DNA of 64,000 nucleotides from assembly GCF_001735805.1 (NCBI RefSeq), contig NZ_CP017248.1, forward strand, positions 8,494,001 through 8,558,000, given 5' to 3'. The DNA is from Streptomyces fodineus (GTDB lineage: Bacteria; Actinomycetota; Actinomycetes; Streptomycetales; Streptomycetaceae). The notes under the pieces were generated by a model. That model saw only the letters and a list, made by a program, of their open reading frames with translations, made no database searches and was not told the DNA's origin. Within the stretch, counting starts at the first letter, position 1; every line of letters begins with the position of its first letter. A program made the translations under genes and the position numbers. Of the stretch, positions 32,589 to 40,852 are shown one piece after another.

Positions 32589-33250
32589 TCCGGGTACTGC
32601 TCGCCGACGACCAGTCGCTGGTGCGGGCCGGGTTCCGGGCGTTGCTCGACGCACAGCCGGACATCGAGGTGGCCGGGGAGGCCGCCGACGGTGAGGAGGC
32701 GCTGCGTCTGGTGCGCGAACTGCGGCCGGACGTCGTCCTGATGGACATCCGCATGCCCCTGCTGGACGGTCTCGCCACAACCCGGCGCATCACCGGCGAC
32801 GCGGAACTGACGGACGTGAAGGTGGTCATGCTCACCACCTTCGAGCTGGACGAGTACGTCTTCGAGGCGATCCGCTCCGGCGCCTCCGGCTTCCTGGTGA
32901 AGGACACCGAACCGGACGAACTCCTGCGCGCCGTACGGGCGGTGGTCCAAGGGGATGCGCTTTTGTCGCCGGGCGTCACCCGCCGCCTCATCGCCGAGTT
33001 CGCGGCCCGCTCCAAGGAACCCGCGGCGGCGGACGCCCTGTCCGGGCTCACCGAACGGGAAAGGGAGGTGATGGCGCTGGTCGGCATCGGCCTGTCCAAC
33101 GAGGAGATCGCCCGCCGGCTGGTGGTCAGCCCGCTCACCGCCAAGACCCACGTGAGCCGCACGATGGTGAAGCTGGGCGCCCGGGACCGCGCCCAACTCG
33201 TGGTGCTGGCCTACGAGTCGGGCTTGGTACGGCCCGGCTGGCTGGGCTGA
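32585..33250 (+). CDS. Two-component response regulator (NarL/LuxR type)
   Basis: This protein of 221 residues has a receiver domain with the acidic pocket LLADDQ, phospho-acceptor Asp in VVLMDIRMP, Thr in MLTTF and Lys in FLVKD, followed by a LuxR-type helix-turn-helix (GLTEREREVMALV, LSNEEIARRLVVS, TVKTH-like LTAKTHVSRTMVKLGARDR). GTG 32585 overlaps the kinase stop. The likely target is an element such as that at 31287-31306. Its 3' end overlaps a convergent small gene by 40 bp. Confidence 0.92.
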   Translation: MIRVLLADDQSLVRAGFRALLDAQPDIEVAGEAADGEEALRLVRELRPDVVLMDIRMPLLDGLATTRRITGDAELTDVKVVMLTTFELDEYVFEAIRSGASGFLVKDTEPDELLRAVRAVVQGDALLSPGVTRRLIAEFAARSKEPAAADALSGLTEREREVMALVGIGLSNEEIARRLVVSPLTAKTHVSRTMVKLGARDRAQLVVLAYESGLVRPGWLG

Positions 33251-33495
33251 GCCGCCTGCCGGAAGCGCACCAGCACACTGACCACGCGGGCCACGAACAG
33301 GACCGGTGCGACCGCCATGCCGAGCCGCAGCAGGGCCTTGGACATCAGGGGCGGCAGATCGAAGAGGAGCGCGGGCCCGGCCACGGCTCCGAACAGCACC
33401 GCCGCCGCGAAGGTCGCGCTCACCAGCGCGTAACCGATCTCCACTGTCGCCGCGTCCTGTTGAGCTTTGGTACGGCGTCCCCCGTATGCGTACAT
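33211..33495 (-). CDS. Small membrane protein of unknown function
   Basis: A 94-residue protein with two predicted membrane helices (about residues 18-40 and 55-72) separated by a short loop. I do not recognise a family. ATG 33495 directly follows a GGGGGA sequence without spacing, so the start or translation mode is uncertain. The last 13 codons overlap the 3' end of the response-regulator gene on the other strand, which may mean the reading frame was extended by loss of a stop. Confidence 0.6.
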   Translation of the reverse strand: MYAYGGRRTKAQQDAATVEIGYALVSATFAAAVLFGAVAGPALLFDLPPLMSKALLRLGMAVAPVLFVARVVSVLVRFRQAAQPSQPGRTKPDS

Positions 33496-33566
33496 TCCCC
33501 CAGCTTCACAGAGGCGCGCCCGGCGGAGCAACCAGCCCCGCCGGGCGCGCGTTCGGAGGCTTCCCC

Positions 33567-35052
33567 CTAGTCACGGACCGCCACGCGCTCCGCTTCCGCC
33601 TCCTTCACGGTGGACCTGGCGACGACGACGGACGGCTGAGTGCGGCGGCTGCGCAGACCGGTGAGGGTGATCAGCAGGCCGGCCGCCGCGATGCCCGTGA
33701 CGACCATGAAGCCGGGCCGGTAGCTGTCGAGGACGGCCTGCCGAGTGGTGTGCGCGGGGGCGTTCGCGGTCACCACGGCCGTGACCACCGCCAGGAAGAT
33801 CGCGCCGCCCACCTGCACCGAGGTGTTGAGCAGACCGGAGACCATGCCCTGCTCATGGTCCTCGACCCCGTTGGTGGCCTGGATGTTGAGCGAGGGGAAG
33901 ACCAGCGCGCAGGCCGCGCCGATCAGCAGCATGGACGGCAGGATCACGGCCGCGTACACCGGGTCGAGGTCCACGCGCAGGAACAGCGCGTATCCGAGCA
34001 CCATGAAGGCGAAGCCGGCCGCGATCAGACGCGGAGTGCCGAACCGGTCGACGATCGCGCCGACCTTCGTGGAGGACACCGCCACCAGCGCGCCCGCCGG
34101 CAGGAAGGCGAGCGCCGTGTGCAGCGCCGACCAGCCGAGCAGGGACTGCATGTAGAGCGTCGTCAGGAACTGGAATCCCACATACGAGCCGAAGAAGGCG
34201 ATCGCGCCGAGCTGGGCGCGTACCTGGCTGCTCGAGCGCAGCACACCCAGCCGGATCAGCGGGCTCGGCGAGCGCCGCTCCACCACGACGAAGACGGTCA
34301 GCAGCACCGCCACGGCGAGGAAGGACAGCAGCGTACGGGCCGAGGCCCAGCCGGCCTCCGGGGCCTGGACGACGGTGAAGACCAGCAGCAGCATCGCCGC
34401 GGTGCCGAGGACGGCGCCCGGGATGTCGTAGCCGTCGTGGGTCTCCTCACGGGCGCTGCGCGGCAGCAGTTTCAGCCCGGCGAGCGAGCAGCGCGATGGG
34501 CGCGGGCAGCAGCATGGTGAAGCGCCAGCTGGCCTCGGTGAGCAGGCCCGAGAGCACCAGGCCCATGGAGAAGCCGGTGGCGGCGCAGGTGGTGTAGATG
34601 GAGAGGGCACGGTTGCGCAGCGGGCCCTCCGGGAACGTCGTGGTGATGATCGACAGACCGGCCGGTGCCGTGAAGGCCGCGCTCAGACCCTTGATGAAGC
34701 GGCTGGCGATCAGCAGCGGGCCCGAGTCCACGAGCCCGCCGAGCAGCGAGGCGAGCGCGAAGACGCCGAGGGCGACGAGGAAGACCTGACGCCGGCCGAG
34801 CAGGTCGGCGGTACGGCCGCCGAGGAGGAGCAGGCCGCCGTAGCCCAGGATGTAGCCGCTGACGATCCATTGCAGCGTCGACGTGGACAGATGGAGGTCG
34901 GAGCCGATGGACGGCAGGGCGACGCCGACCATCGACACGTCCAGCGCGTCCAGGAACATCGCCGCGCAGAGCACCAGCAGAGTGCCCCACAGCCGGGGAG
35001 TCCAGCGGACCGTCGGGGACGGGGCCGCGGGGGTGGGGAGCGGAGAGGTCAT
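33567..35052 (-). pseudogene. DHA2-type MFS drug efflux transporter, disrupted by a +1 frameshift
   Basis: Two frames encode successive parts of one 14-helix MFS exporter (EmrB/QacA type). The first (35052 down to about 34485) has LDALDVSMVGVALPSIG, GYILGYGGLLLLGGRTADLLGRR and ends after SWRFTMLLPAPIALLA. The second (from about 34481) continues at AGLKLLPRSA through helices 7-14. Joining them needs one surplus base removed in the sequence GCTGCTCGCTCGCC (about 34479-34492), where GCTC is repeated. Either the gene is inactive, or this is a sequencing error or a programmed shift. The divergent MarR gene is intact and would be its regulator. Confidence 0.85.
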
Positions 35053-35073
35053 GCCGAGGAGACTACATGCACA

Positions 35074-35131
35074 TGCATGAGATGCAAACGCATTTAATTC
35101 CGATGCAATAATCTTGCTCCTCTGCTACGGT
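35074..35131. promoter_or_regulatory. MarR-type operator and leaderless promoter
   Basis: The palindrome TGCAT-GAG-ATGCA at 35074-35086 sits in an AT-rich stretch with further ATGCA and GCAT half-sites (35064-35110) between the divergent MFS and MarR genes. TACGGT at 35126-35131 is seven bases before the MarR ATG, implying a leaderless mRNA. Binding by the MarR protein is inferred from position. Confidence 0.55.
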
Positions 35132-35137
35132 GCGCCC

Positions 35138-35536
35138 ATGGCGTCGAACAGGGCCGAGCGGGCGCTCGTGGAGCAGTGGCGGGGCATCCTCGCGCTGCAT
35201 GCCCGCACCCAGTGCGAGCTGGACCGGGCACTGCACGGACACGGCCTGTGCGCCAGCGACTTCGAGGTCCTCGACCTGCTGGCCGACGAAGCGGCGACGG
35301 ACGGCGGCTGCGGCTACCGCGTGCAGGAGATCTCCGAGCGCGTCCATCTCAGCCAGAGCGCGCTGTCCCGGCTGATCGGGCGTCTGGAGAAGGACGGCCT
35401 GGTCGAGCGTGCCATGTGCGCCGAGGACCGGCGCGGGGTGCGCGTGGCGCTCACGGTGAAGGGGCGCGCGCTGCACGGCGAGGTGCGGCCGGTGCAGCGC
35501 GCGGTACTGGCCCGGATGCTGTCCGACGCCGACTGA
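35138..35536 (+). CDS. MarR family transcriptional regulator
   Basis: The 132-residue protein is a winged helix-turn-helix regulator: FEVLDLLADEA, a recognition helix region QEISERVHLSQSALSRLIGRLEKDGLVER and the wing CAEDRRGVRVALTVKGR. It should bind as a dimer to the palindrome upstream and control itself and the divergent efflux gene, probably releasing DNA on binding a drug-like ligand. A pair of cysteines (positions about 25 and 38) is noted but no redox role is shown. The efflux gene is frameshifted, leaving the regulator without an intact neighbour target. Confidence 0.9.
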   Translation: MASNRAERALVEQWRGILALHARTQCELDRALHGHGLCASDFEVLDLLADEAATDGGCGYRVQEISERVHLSQSALSRLIGRLEKDGLVERAMCAEDRRGVRVALTVKGRALHGEVRPVQRAVLARMLSDAD

Positions 35537-35543
35537 CCGGGCG

Positions 35544-36278
35544 TCAGATCCCGCCCTTCTCCCGCCACAGCGCGGCGAGCGAACGGTCACCGGACACGCT
35601 CGGTACGGGCCGCCGGTTCCACAGCGCCAGATACAACTCGTCGGCGGGGCCGGACAGTTCGGCATCCGCGTCTTCGCCCGCGTGCGGTACGGCCAGAGGC
35701 GGATCGGCGGTCAGCCGTACGGTCCACACCGCGTCCGCGTCCACCGCGCGCACCCTCAGCACGCGCGGCTGAGGGGTGCGCAGCCGGCTCCTGGAGCGGG
35801 CGTGGAAACCGCGCAGCAACTCGTCGATGCCGTCCACCGCGAAGTCCGGGGCGATGGGCGACACCGTGTCGCCGAGGGCGGCCTCGGCGTCGTACCGGTG
35901 GATGGTCGTCTCGTGTGCCTGCCGGCGTGTCCAGAACGCCAGCGGTGAGGGGATGGGCGCCGGGTGGAAGGTCCAGCACTCCACGTCGGCGGGTGCGGCT
36001 GCCAGGGCGTCGACCAGCAGCCGGTGACTGTCCCGGTACCAGCCCACCAGCTCGTCGCCGTCCAGGTCCGGTGGGTCGCCGAAGGGGCGGGGCTCCGTGC
36101 ACGCGTCGGCGACGAAGCCCGTGGCCCACCGGTGCACCGCGCCGGTGTGCCGCAGCAGATCGCGCACCTGCCACTCGGGGCAGGGCGGCACCTTGGCATC
36201 CGTCCCCGCCGCGGAGGCGGCCGCCGCGAGCAACCGGCCCTCCCGGTCCAGGGTCTGAAGGAAATCGGCAGTGTTCAT
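35544..36278 (-). CDS. Maleylpyruvate isomerase family mycothiol-dependent protein
   Basis: This protein of 244 residues has the DinB-like helical fold of the mycothiol-dependent family: CPEWQVRDLLRHTGAVHRWATGF with the first metal His, and RRQAHETTIHRYDAEAALG with the His-x3-Glu-type second site, which are the hallmarks of the TIGR03083 group. The C-terminal part holds a small sterol-carrier-like domain ending in ELYLALWNRR. The substrate is unknown. It converges on the MarR gene with a seven-base gap. It is the second member of this family in the window. Confidence 0.88.
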   Translation of the reverse strand: MNTADFLQTLDREGRLLAAAASAAGTDAKVPPCPEWQVRDLLRHTGAVHRWATGFVADACTEPRPFGDPPDLDGDELVGWYRDSHRLLVDALAAAPADVECWTFHPAPIPSPLAFWTRRQAHETTIHRYDAEAALGDTVSPIAPDFAVDGIDELLRGFHARSRSRLRTPQPRVLRVRAVDADAVWTVRLTADPPLAVPHAGEDADAELSGPADELYLALWNRRPVPSVSGDRSLAALWREKGGI

Positions 36279-36555
36279 GTGCGTGAGTGTGCCGGATGGA
36301 GCGCGCTCGGCGGGCGGGACTTTTCGGCGTGGGGTCGACAGGGCGTGTCCGGTGCGGAGCCGACAGGGCTCGCCGGGCGGAGTGGGCCGGAAGGACACGA
36401 ACAACTGGCCGCCCCGCAGTTGAGGTCCTCCGGTGGCGAGTCTGGCTCGCCTCGATGTTGGGTTGACCGGGTGCGCCGGGGCAAGCCGCGGTGTGCCGGC
36501 CGGCCGCGTCGCGGCTTCTCGGCGCGGCTGCGTTCCACGGCTTTCGGCTGTCGCC
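36279..36555. other. 277-bp intergenic stretch without a supported feature
   Basis: This spacer separates two genes on the minus strand. I see no gene, no RNA signature and no strong hairpin. It presumably holds the promoter of the 35544-36278 gene and the terminator of the MFS gene upstream of it. Confidence 0.4.
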
Positions 36556-37764
36556 TCAGGTGCCCGTCGTCCGCCGTGTCGACACCCCGATGACCGCGGC
36601 GACGGCGGCCAGCGCCGCCACGCTGGTGAGGGCGGTCGGCAGGGAGAACCAGTCGGCCATGAAGCCGATCGCGGGCGGCCCGAGGAGCATGCCGCCGTAG
36701 CCCAGCGTCGAGGCCACGGCCACGCCGGACGAACCGGTCAGCGCACCCGCCCGCTCCACGGCGACCGGGAAGAGGTTGGCGAGCCCGAGGCCGGTGACGG
36801 CGAAGCCGATCAGAGCGGCCCACACGGAGGTCGCGAGTGAGCCGAGCAGCATGCCCGCCGCCGCCACGGTGCCGCCGGCGATCACCGTGCGGGCGCGGCC
36901 GAGGCGCTCCAGGAGGGTCGTGCCGGTCGCCCGGCCCGCCGTCATCGCCAGCGCGAAACACGAGTAACCGGCCGCCGCCACACCGGACGACGCCGCCAGG
37001 TCCTGCTGGAGGTGGAGCGCGCCCCAGTCGGCCATGGCGCCCTCACCGTAGGCAGTGCACAGCGCGACCAGCCCGAACACGAGGACCAGCCCGCGCCCGC
37101 CGGTCCGGCGCGGTCCGGCAGGGTCCGCCTCCGGTGAGGGTGACCGGTCCGCCGGTGTCGGCGCATCCTGCCGCAGCAGGGTGCGCCCGGCTCCGGCGGT
37201 GACGAGCAGGCCGATCAGGGTGAGGCCGAGCAGATGCCGCGTGGGGGAGAGCGCACCGGCGACCAGTCCGCCGAGACCGGCGCCGATCATGCCGCCGAGG
37301 CTGAACGCGGCATGGAACGTGGGCATGATGGGCCGCCGCAACGCGGCCACCAGGTCGACGGCGGCGCTGTTGAAGGCGACGTTGATGCCGCCGTAGGCGG
37401 CGCCGAAGACCAGGAGTACGGCACCGAGGGCGGGCGCGGAGTGGGTCAGCGGAGGCAGGCTGACGCTCAGGGAGAGCAGGACGGCGCAGACCACGGTAAC
37501 CGGATGGCTGCCGTAGCGACGGCAGAGCCGCCCGGTCAGGGTCATGGTCACCACCGCACCGGCGGAGACGCCGAGCAGGGCCAGGCCCAGGGCGCCGGCA
37601 GAGGCGCCGGTCTGCTGCTTGATGGCCGGGATACGGACCACCCAGCCCGCGAAGACGAAGCCGTCCAGGGCGAAGAAGGCCGTGAGAGCGACGCGGAGGC
37701 GGGTGAGGTCGTTGCTGTCACCCGGCACGACACTGTGCGATCGGGGTTTGTTTATTAGCGGCAC
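36556..37764 (-). CDS. MFS transporter (YbjJ/fucose-permease-like)
   Basis: The 402-residue protein has about 12 membrane helices, with FFALDGFVFAGWVVRIPAIK in helix 1, the motif-A-like GRLCRRYGS loop and a polar central loop (about residues 195-222). This pattern resembles E. coli YbjJ and related sugar permease-like MFS proteins of unknown substrate. GTG 37764 is the longest start; a GTG at 37728 is also possible because an AT-rich TAATAA box lies between them, at 37752-37757. Family is sure, substrate is not. Confidence 0.82.
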   Translation of the reverse strand: MPLINKPRSHSVVPGDSNDLTRLRVALTAFFALDGFVFAGWVVRIPAIKQQTGASAGALGLALLGVSAGAVVTMTLTGRLCRRYGSHPVTVVCAVLLSLSVSLPPLTHSAPALGAVLLVFGAAYGGINVAFNSAAVDLVAALRRPIMPTFHAAFSLGGMIGAGLGGLVAGALSPTRHLLGLTLIGLLVTAGAGRTLLRQDAPTPADRSPSPEADPAGPRRTGGRGLVLVFGLVALCTAYGEGAMADWGALHLQQDLAASSGVAAAGYSCFALAMTAGRATGTTLLERLGRARTVIAGGTVAAAGMLLGSLATSVWAALIGFAVTGLGLANLFPVAVERAGALTGSSGVAVASTLGYGGMLLGPPAIGFMADWFSLPTALTSVAALAAVAAVIGVSTRRTTGT

Positions 37765-38014
37765 AAAGTCAGGCTAGGTGGGGGCGCGGGGCGGGGCAAG
37801 GGATATACCGGGTCGGAGCAGTCCGGCGGCGAGGTGGGGGCGAGGGGCGGTAGGAGCCGGTCCCGAGCCCGTCGGCGTGGCGCACGGCGGGCCGGGCATG
37901 GAGGTGTTCCGCGCCCGGCCCGCCACACATGCCCCGTAGGTGGATGCCTGCCTCCCCTACCCGCCTTCGTGGTCCGGCCGGCGTGACCACCGCCCCGACG
38001 GCCGGCTCGGACAG

Positions 38015-38278
38015 GCTCGACCCCCATGCCCGTCCCCCTCAGCACCGCCTGCCCGGCATGCTCCTCGTCCGAGGCGATCGCGAGGACGGCCCTCGCCACC
38101 CCGGCCGCGTCCAGCGGCACCGGGAAGCGCTCCTTCAGACTGGCGTCCGCCGACTGGCCGGTCTCGGCGCCGTACGCGGTGGCCGCGGCCTCGCCGATCG
38201 TGGTGCCGGTCAGCAACTGGCCCGGGGCCAGGGCGACGAACCGGATGCCGAGCGCGCGGGCGTCGGCGGCGCGCTGGG
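38015..38278 (-). pseudogene. C-terminal relic of a short-chain dehydrogenase
   Basis: On the minus strand the frame reads RAADARALGIRFVALAPGQ, then a Thr-Gly-Thr-Thr-Ile-Gly region and LDAAGVARAVLAIASDEEHAG. This is the last third of an SDR enzyme (after the catalytic YxxxK, whose AxxPG motif appears here as LAPGQ). The N-terminal two thirds with the nucleotide site and catalytic residues are absent: the frame meets unrelated plus-strand coding sequence at about 38280. The frame runs past the domain end into low-complexity sequence. Confidence 0.6.
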
Positions 38279-38283
38279 TCGCG

Positions 38284-38400
38284 CACGCCTACGGGTTGCT
38301 CGTTCTCACTCTGCAAGACGACCGGATCTCCGCCGTCACCCGCTTCGGCGACAACGGCCTCCTCGCGCGGTTCGGGCTGCCGCAGGCCCTGCACGACTAG
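38284..38400 (+). pseudogene. C-terminal relic of an ECF sigma factor with SnoaL-like tail
   Basis: The last 38 residues of a plus-strand frame read YGLLVLTLQDDRISAVTRF, then GDNGLLARFGLPQALHD and stop. This is the characteristic end of the SigG/SigJ-like ECF sigma factors that have a C-terminal NTF2/SnoaL domain (typical form VLTLRDGRIxxITRFLDxxLFxRFGLP). No sigma-2 or sigma-4 region precedes it; instead there is the SDR relic on the other strand. It is a remnant left by deletion or rearrangement. Confidence 0.6.
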
Positions 38401-38606
38401 GGCGGTCGTGCCGGCGAATTGACCGATGTGGCCCTGACCTGCGTAGACTTGCGCTCTTCCGGGACGGCCGCGGCTTCAACACGAGGTGGCGGATGCCTCG
38501 TTCGGTGCGCCTCGGAGCGTCCACGCCCGGCCCGCGGCCGGAAACAGGTCGGTTAATGCTTGCTCACGAGCTGGTTGCCGAGGGGTGAGCGGGCCATGAT
38601 GGGCCC

Positions 38607-39002
38607 ATGACGTTGGCCTCGCGCGCGCTCGCGCAACTGGCGACCTGGCCCGATCTGAGTCGGGCGGTCCCGAGCTGCGGCCTGGGACAGGCGGTGAGTT
38701 CGGCCGGGGGGGAGATCGCCCACTTCCACTCGGACCGGGATGTCGATCTACGGCTGACCGACCGGGCGATCCGGCGGTTCGCCAAGGACCTCAAGGACTC
38801 GGGTGCGATCAGGATCGTGCGCGGTTCGCAGTGGGTGACCCTGCGCCTCGACGCGGCGAGCGACGTCGACCTGCTGCTGACCCTGGTGAGCGTGGCGCTC
38901 CAGGCCCAGCAGCACTGGCCGGACCCGCTCGACCGGCCGCCCACAGGCTGCAACGACCAACGCGGCGCCGGGTTCGTCAAGGCCGACCTCGGCGGTATCT
39001 GA
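38607..39002 (+). CDS. DUF5519 (luciferase-family-labelled) protein
   Basis: A 131-residue soluble protein that matches the small family called DUF5519, often labelled luciferase family although no light reaction is shown. Recognisable parts are LAQLATWPDLSRAVPSCG, GEIAHFHSDRDVDLRLT, IRRFAKDLKDSGAI and SQWVTLRLD, then LLTLVSVALQAQQ. The function is not established. ATG 38607 is preceded by a nested ATGATG; the ribosome site is not obvious. It sits alone between gene relics and a DeoR gene. Confidence 0.8.
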   Translation: MTLASRALAQLATWPDLSRAVPSCGLGQAVSSAGGEIAHFHSDRDVDLRLTDRAIRRFAKDLKDSGAIRIVRGSQWVTLRLDAASDVDLLLTLVSVALQAQQHWPDPLDRPPTGCNDQRGAGFVKADLGGI

Positions 39003-39027
39003 GCCGAGGCCTGCGACGAACCGGGCG

Positions 39028-39807
39028 TCACACGGCGAGGACCCGTACCCCCGCCTCCTCGAAGCGGCGTACCGTCTCCTGCCCCACCGCCGTGTCCGTC
39101 ACGAGCGTGTTCACCTGGTCCGCGCCGCAGATCCGGGCGAACGCCCGCTGGCCCAGCTTGCTGGAGTCCGCGGCCACCACCACCCGCTCGGCGCGCTCGC
39201 ACAGCAGCCGGTTGATCGCGGCCTCCGCCTCGTCATGGGCCGCCGCCCCGTGCGTGACGTCGAAGGCGACGACACCGAGCACCGCCACGTCGAGCGTGAT
39301 CTGCCCGAGCACCCCGTCCGCGAGCGGACCGATGAGTTCGTACGACTGCGGGCGCGCCACCCCACCCGTCACCACGATCTTGAACTGGGGCCGTACGGCG
39401 AGCTCGTTGGCGATGTTGAGCGCGTTGGTGACGATGGTCAGCGCGGGCGAACCGGTGGCCAGGTCGCCGCGCACGGCCAGGGCCCGGGCCACCTCCGTGG
39501 TGGTCGTACCGCCGGTCAGCCCCACCGCCTCGCCCGGCGCCAGCAGATCGGCCACGGCCTTGGCGATGCGCTGCTTCTCCGAGGCGCGGCGGGCCGTCTT
39601 GTAGCGCAGCGGGAGTTCGTAGGACACCCCGTGCACCACCGCGCCGCCGCGGGTGCGCACCAGCATCTGCTGCTCGGCGAGTTGGTCGAAGTCCCTGCGG
39701 ATCGTCGCCGCGGACACCTCCAGCTCGGCCGCCGCCTCCTCGACCTCCAGCCGGCCGCGCTCGACGAGCAGTTCCAGCAGCGCCTTCCAGCGGGCGTCCC
39801 GGGACAT
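39028..39807 (-). CDS. DeoR family transcriptional regulator (AgaR-like)
   Basis: The 259-residue protein has the DeoR helix-turn-helix (RGRLEVEEAAAELEVSAATIRRD, about residues 15-38, with RTRGGAV after) and a C-terminal sugar-phosphate-binding domain with GLTGGTTTTEVARAL and VVAADSSKLGQRAF. DeoR regulators respond to phosphorylated sugars. ATG 39807 has GGAGG upstream. It is divergent from a SIS-domain gene and a class II aldolase, the same gene content as the aga amino-sugar regulon, and probably represses them through the repeats at 39861-39889. Confidence 0.92.
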   Translation of the reverse strand: MSRDARWKALLELLVERGRLEVEEAAAELEVSAATIRRDFDQLAEQQMLVRTRGGAVVHGVSYELPLRYKTARRASEKQRIAKAVADLLAPGEAVGLTGGTTTTEVARALAVRGDLATGSPALTIVTNALNIANELAVRPQFKIVVTGGVARPQSYELIGPLADGVLGQITLDVAVLGVVAFDVTHGAAAHDEAEAAINRLLCERAERVVVAADSSKLGQRAFARICGADQVNTLVTDTAVGQETVRRFEEAGVRVLAV

Positions 39808-39860
39808 CCGCAGCCTCCGTTCCGATGTGTTCCCGGTGACCCTAGCGCACCCCACTCTGC

Positions 39861-39900
39861 GCTCGAATGCTTGATTGTGCTCGAAAGCTCGCTATATCTT
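39861..39900 (+). promoter_or_regulatory. Direct repeats and promoter of the SIS/aldolase operon
   Basis: GCTCGAATGCT at 39861-39871 and GCTCGAAAGCT at 39879-39889 form a direct repeat with 18-bp phase, as in DeoR-type operators. They overlap the promoter TTGATT (39871-39876) and TATATC (39893-39898), spacer 16. Binding there would block transcription of the SIS gene. Confidence 0.55.
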
Positions 39901-39931
39901 GCAGGAACAATCAGCAGGGGAGGGTGTGGGC

Positions 39932-40813
39932 ATGACACATGTCGAGCACGAGCTGAACAGCCAGCCGGAGTGCTGGATACGGGCGGCCGACGCGGCGGGG
40001 CGGTACCGGGACGCGCTGCCGGGGCCCGGGGAGCGGGTCGCCATCGTGGGCTGCGGGACCTCGTACTTCATGGCGCAGGCGGCCGCCGCCCTGCGCGAGG
40101 GAGCCGGGCAGGGCGAGACCGACGCGTTCGCGGCCTCCGAGTTCCCGAACGGCCGCTCGTACGACCGGGTCGTGGCCCTCACCCGCTCCGGCACCACCAC
40201 CGAAGTGCTGGAACTCCTCGGCCGGTTGAGGGGCGGGACGCGGACCACGGCCGTCACCGGGGACCCGGACACCCCGGTCGCATCGGCCGCGGACGACCTC
40301 GTCGTACTGGACTTCGCCGACGAACGCTCCGTCGTCCAGACCCGGTTCGCCACCACCGCCCTCACCCTCCTGCGCGCCCATCTCGGCCTGCACACCGACT
40401 CCGTCGTGGCCGACGCGCGTACGGCCCTGTCCACTCCTCTTCCCGAAGGACTGGTCGCCTGCACCCAGTTCACCTTCCTCGGGCGCGGCTGGACCGTCGG
40501 CCTCGCGAGCGAGGCCGGGCTGAAGATGCGCGAGGCCTCGCTGGCCTGGACCGAGGCGTATCCGGCGATGGAGTACCGGCACGGCCCGATCAGCATCACC
40601 ACCGAGGGCACCGCCACCTGGATGCTCGGCGAGGCACCGGACGGGCTCGCCGACCAGGTCCGCGCCACCGGCGGGTTGTGGATCGACGGCGGCCTCGACC
40701 CGCTCGCCGAACTCGTCCGAGCCCAGCGGCTCGCGGTCGCCGTCGCCGCCGCCCGCGGCCTCGACCCCGACCGGCCGCGCCATCTCACCCGCTCGGTGAT
40801 ACTCGCCCCCTGA
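39932..40813 (+). CDS. SIS domain sugar isomerase (AgaS/GlmS-like)
   Basis: The 293-residue protein has two SIS subdomains like the isomerase half of glucosamine-6-phosphate synthase and AgaS. Recognisable parts are VAIVGCGTSYFMAQAAAAL, VVALTRSGTTTEVLELL, a LGRGWTVGLASEAGLKMREAS element with the catalytic-type LKxREA, and YPAMEYRHGPISI. AgaS enzymes deaminate and isomerise galactosamine 6-phosphate. ATG 39932 has GGGGAGGG upstream. It precedes a class II aldolase by 39 bp and has the same likely DeoR control. The sugar is inferred from gene content only. Confidence 0.9.
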   Translation: MTHVEHELNSQPECWIRAADAAGRYRDALPGPGERVAIVGCGTSYFMAQAAAALREGAGQGETDAFAASEFPNGRSYDRVVALTRSGTTTEVLELLGRLRGGTRTTAVTGDPDTPVASAADDLVVLDFADERSVVQTRFATTALTLLRAHLGLHTDSVVADARTALSTPLPEGLVACTQFTFLGRGWTVGLASEAGLKMREASLAWTEAYPAMEYRHGPISITTEGTATWMLGEAPDGLADQVRATGGLWIDGGLDPLAELVRAQRLAVAVAAARGLDPDRPRHLTRSVILAP

Positions 40814-40852
40814 ACCCCGACCCGCCGCCCGCGCCCCGGAAGGACACCACAC

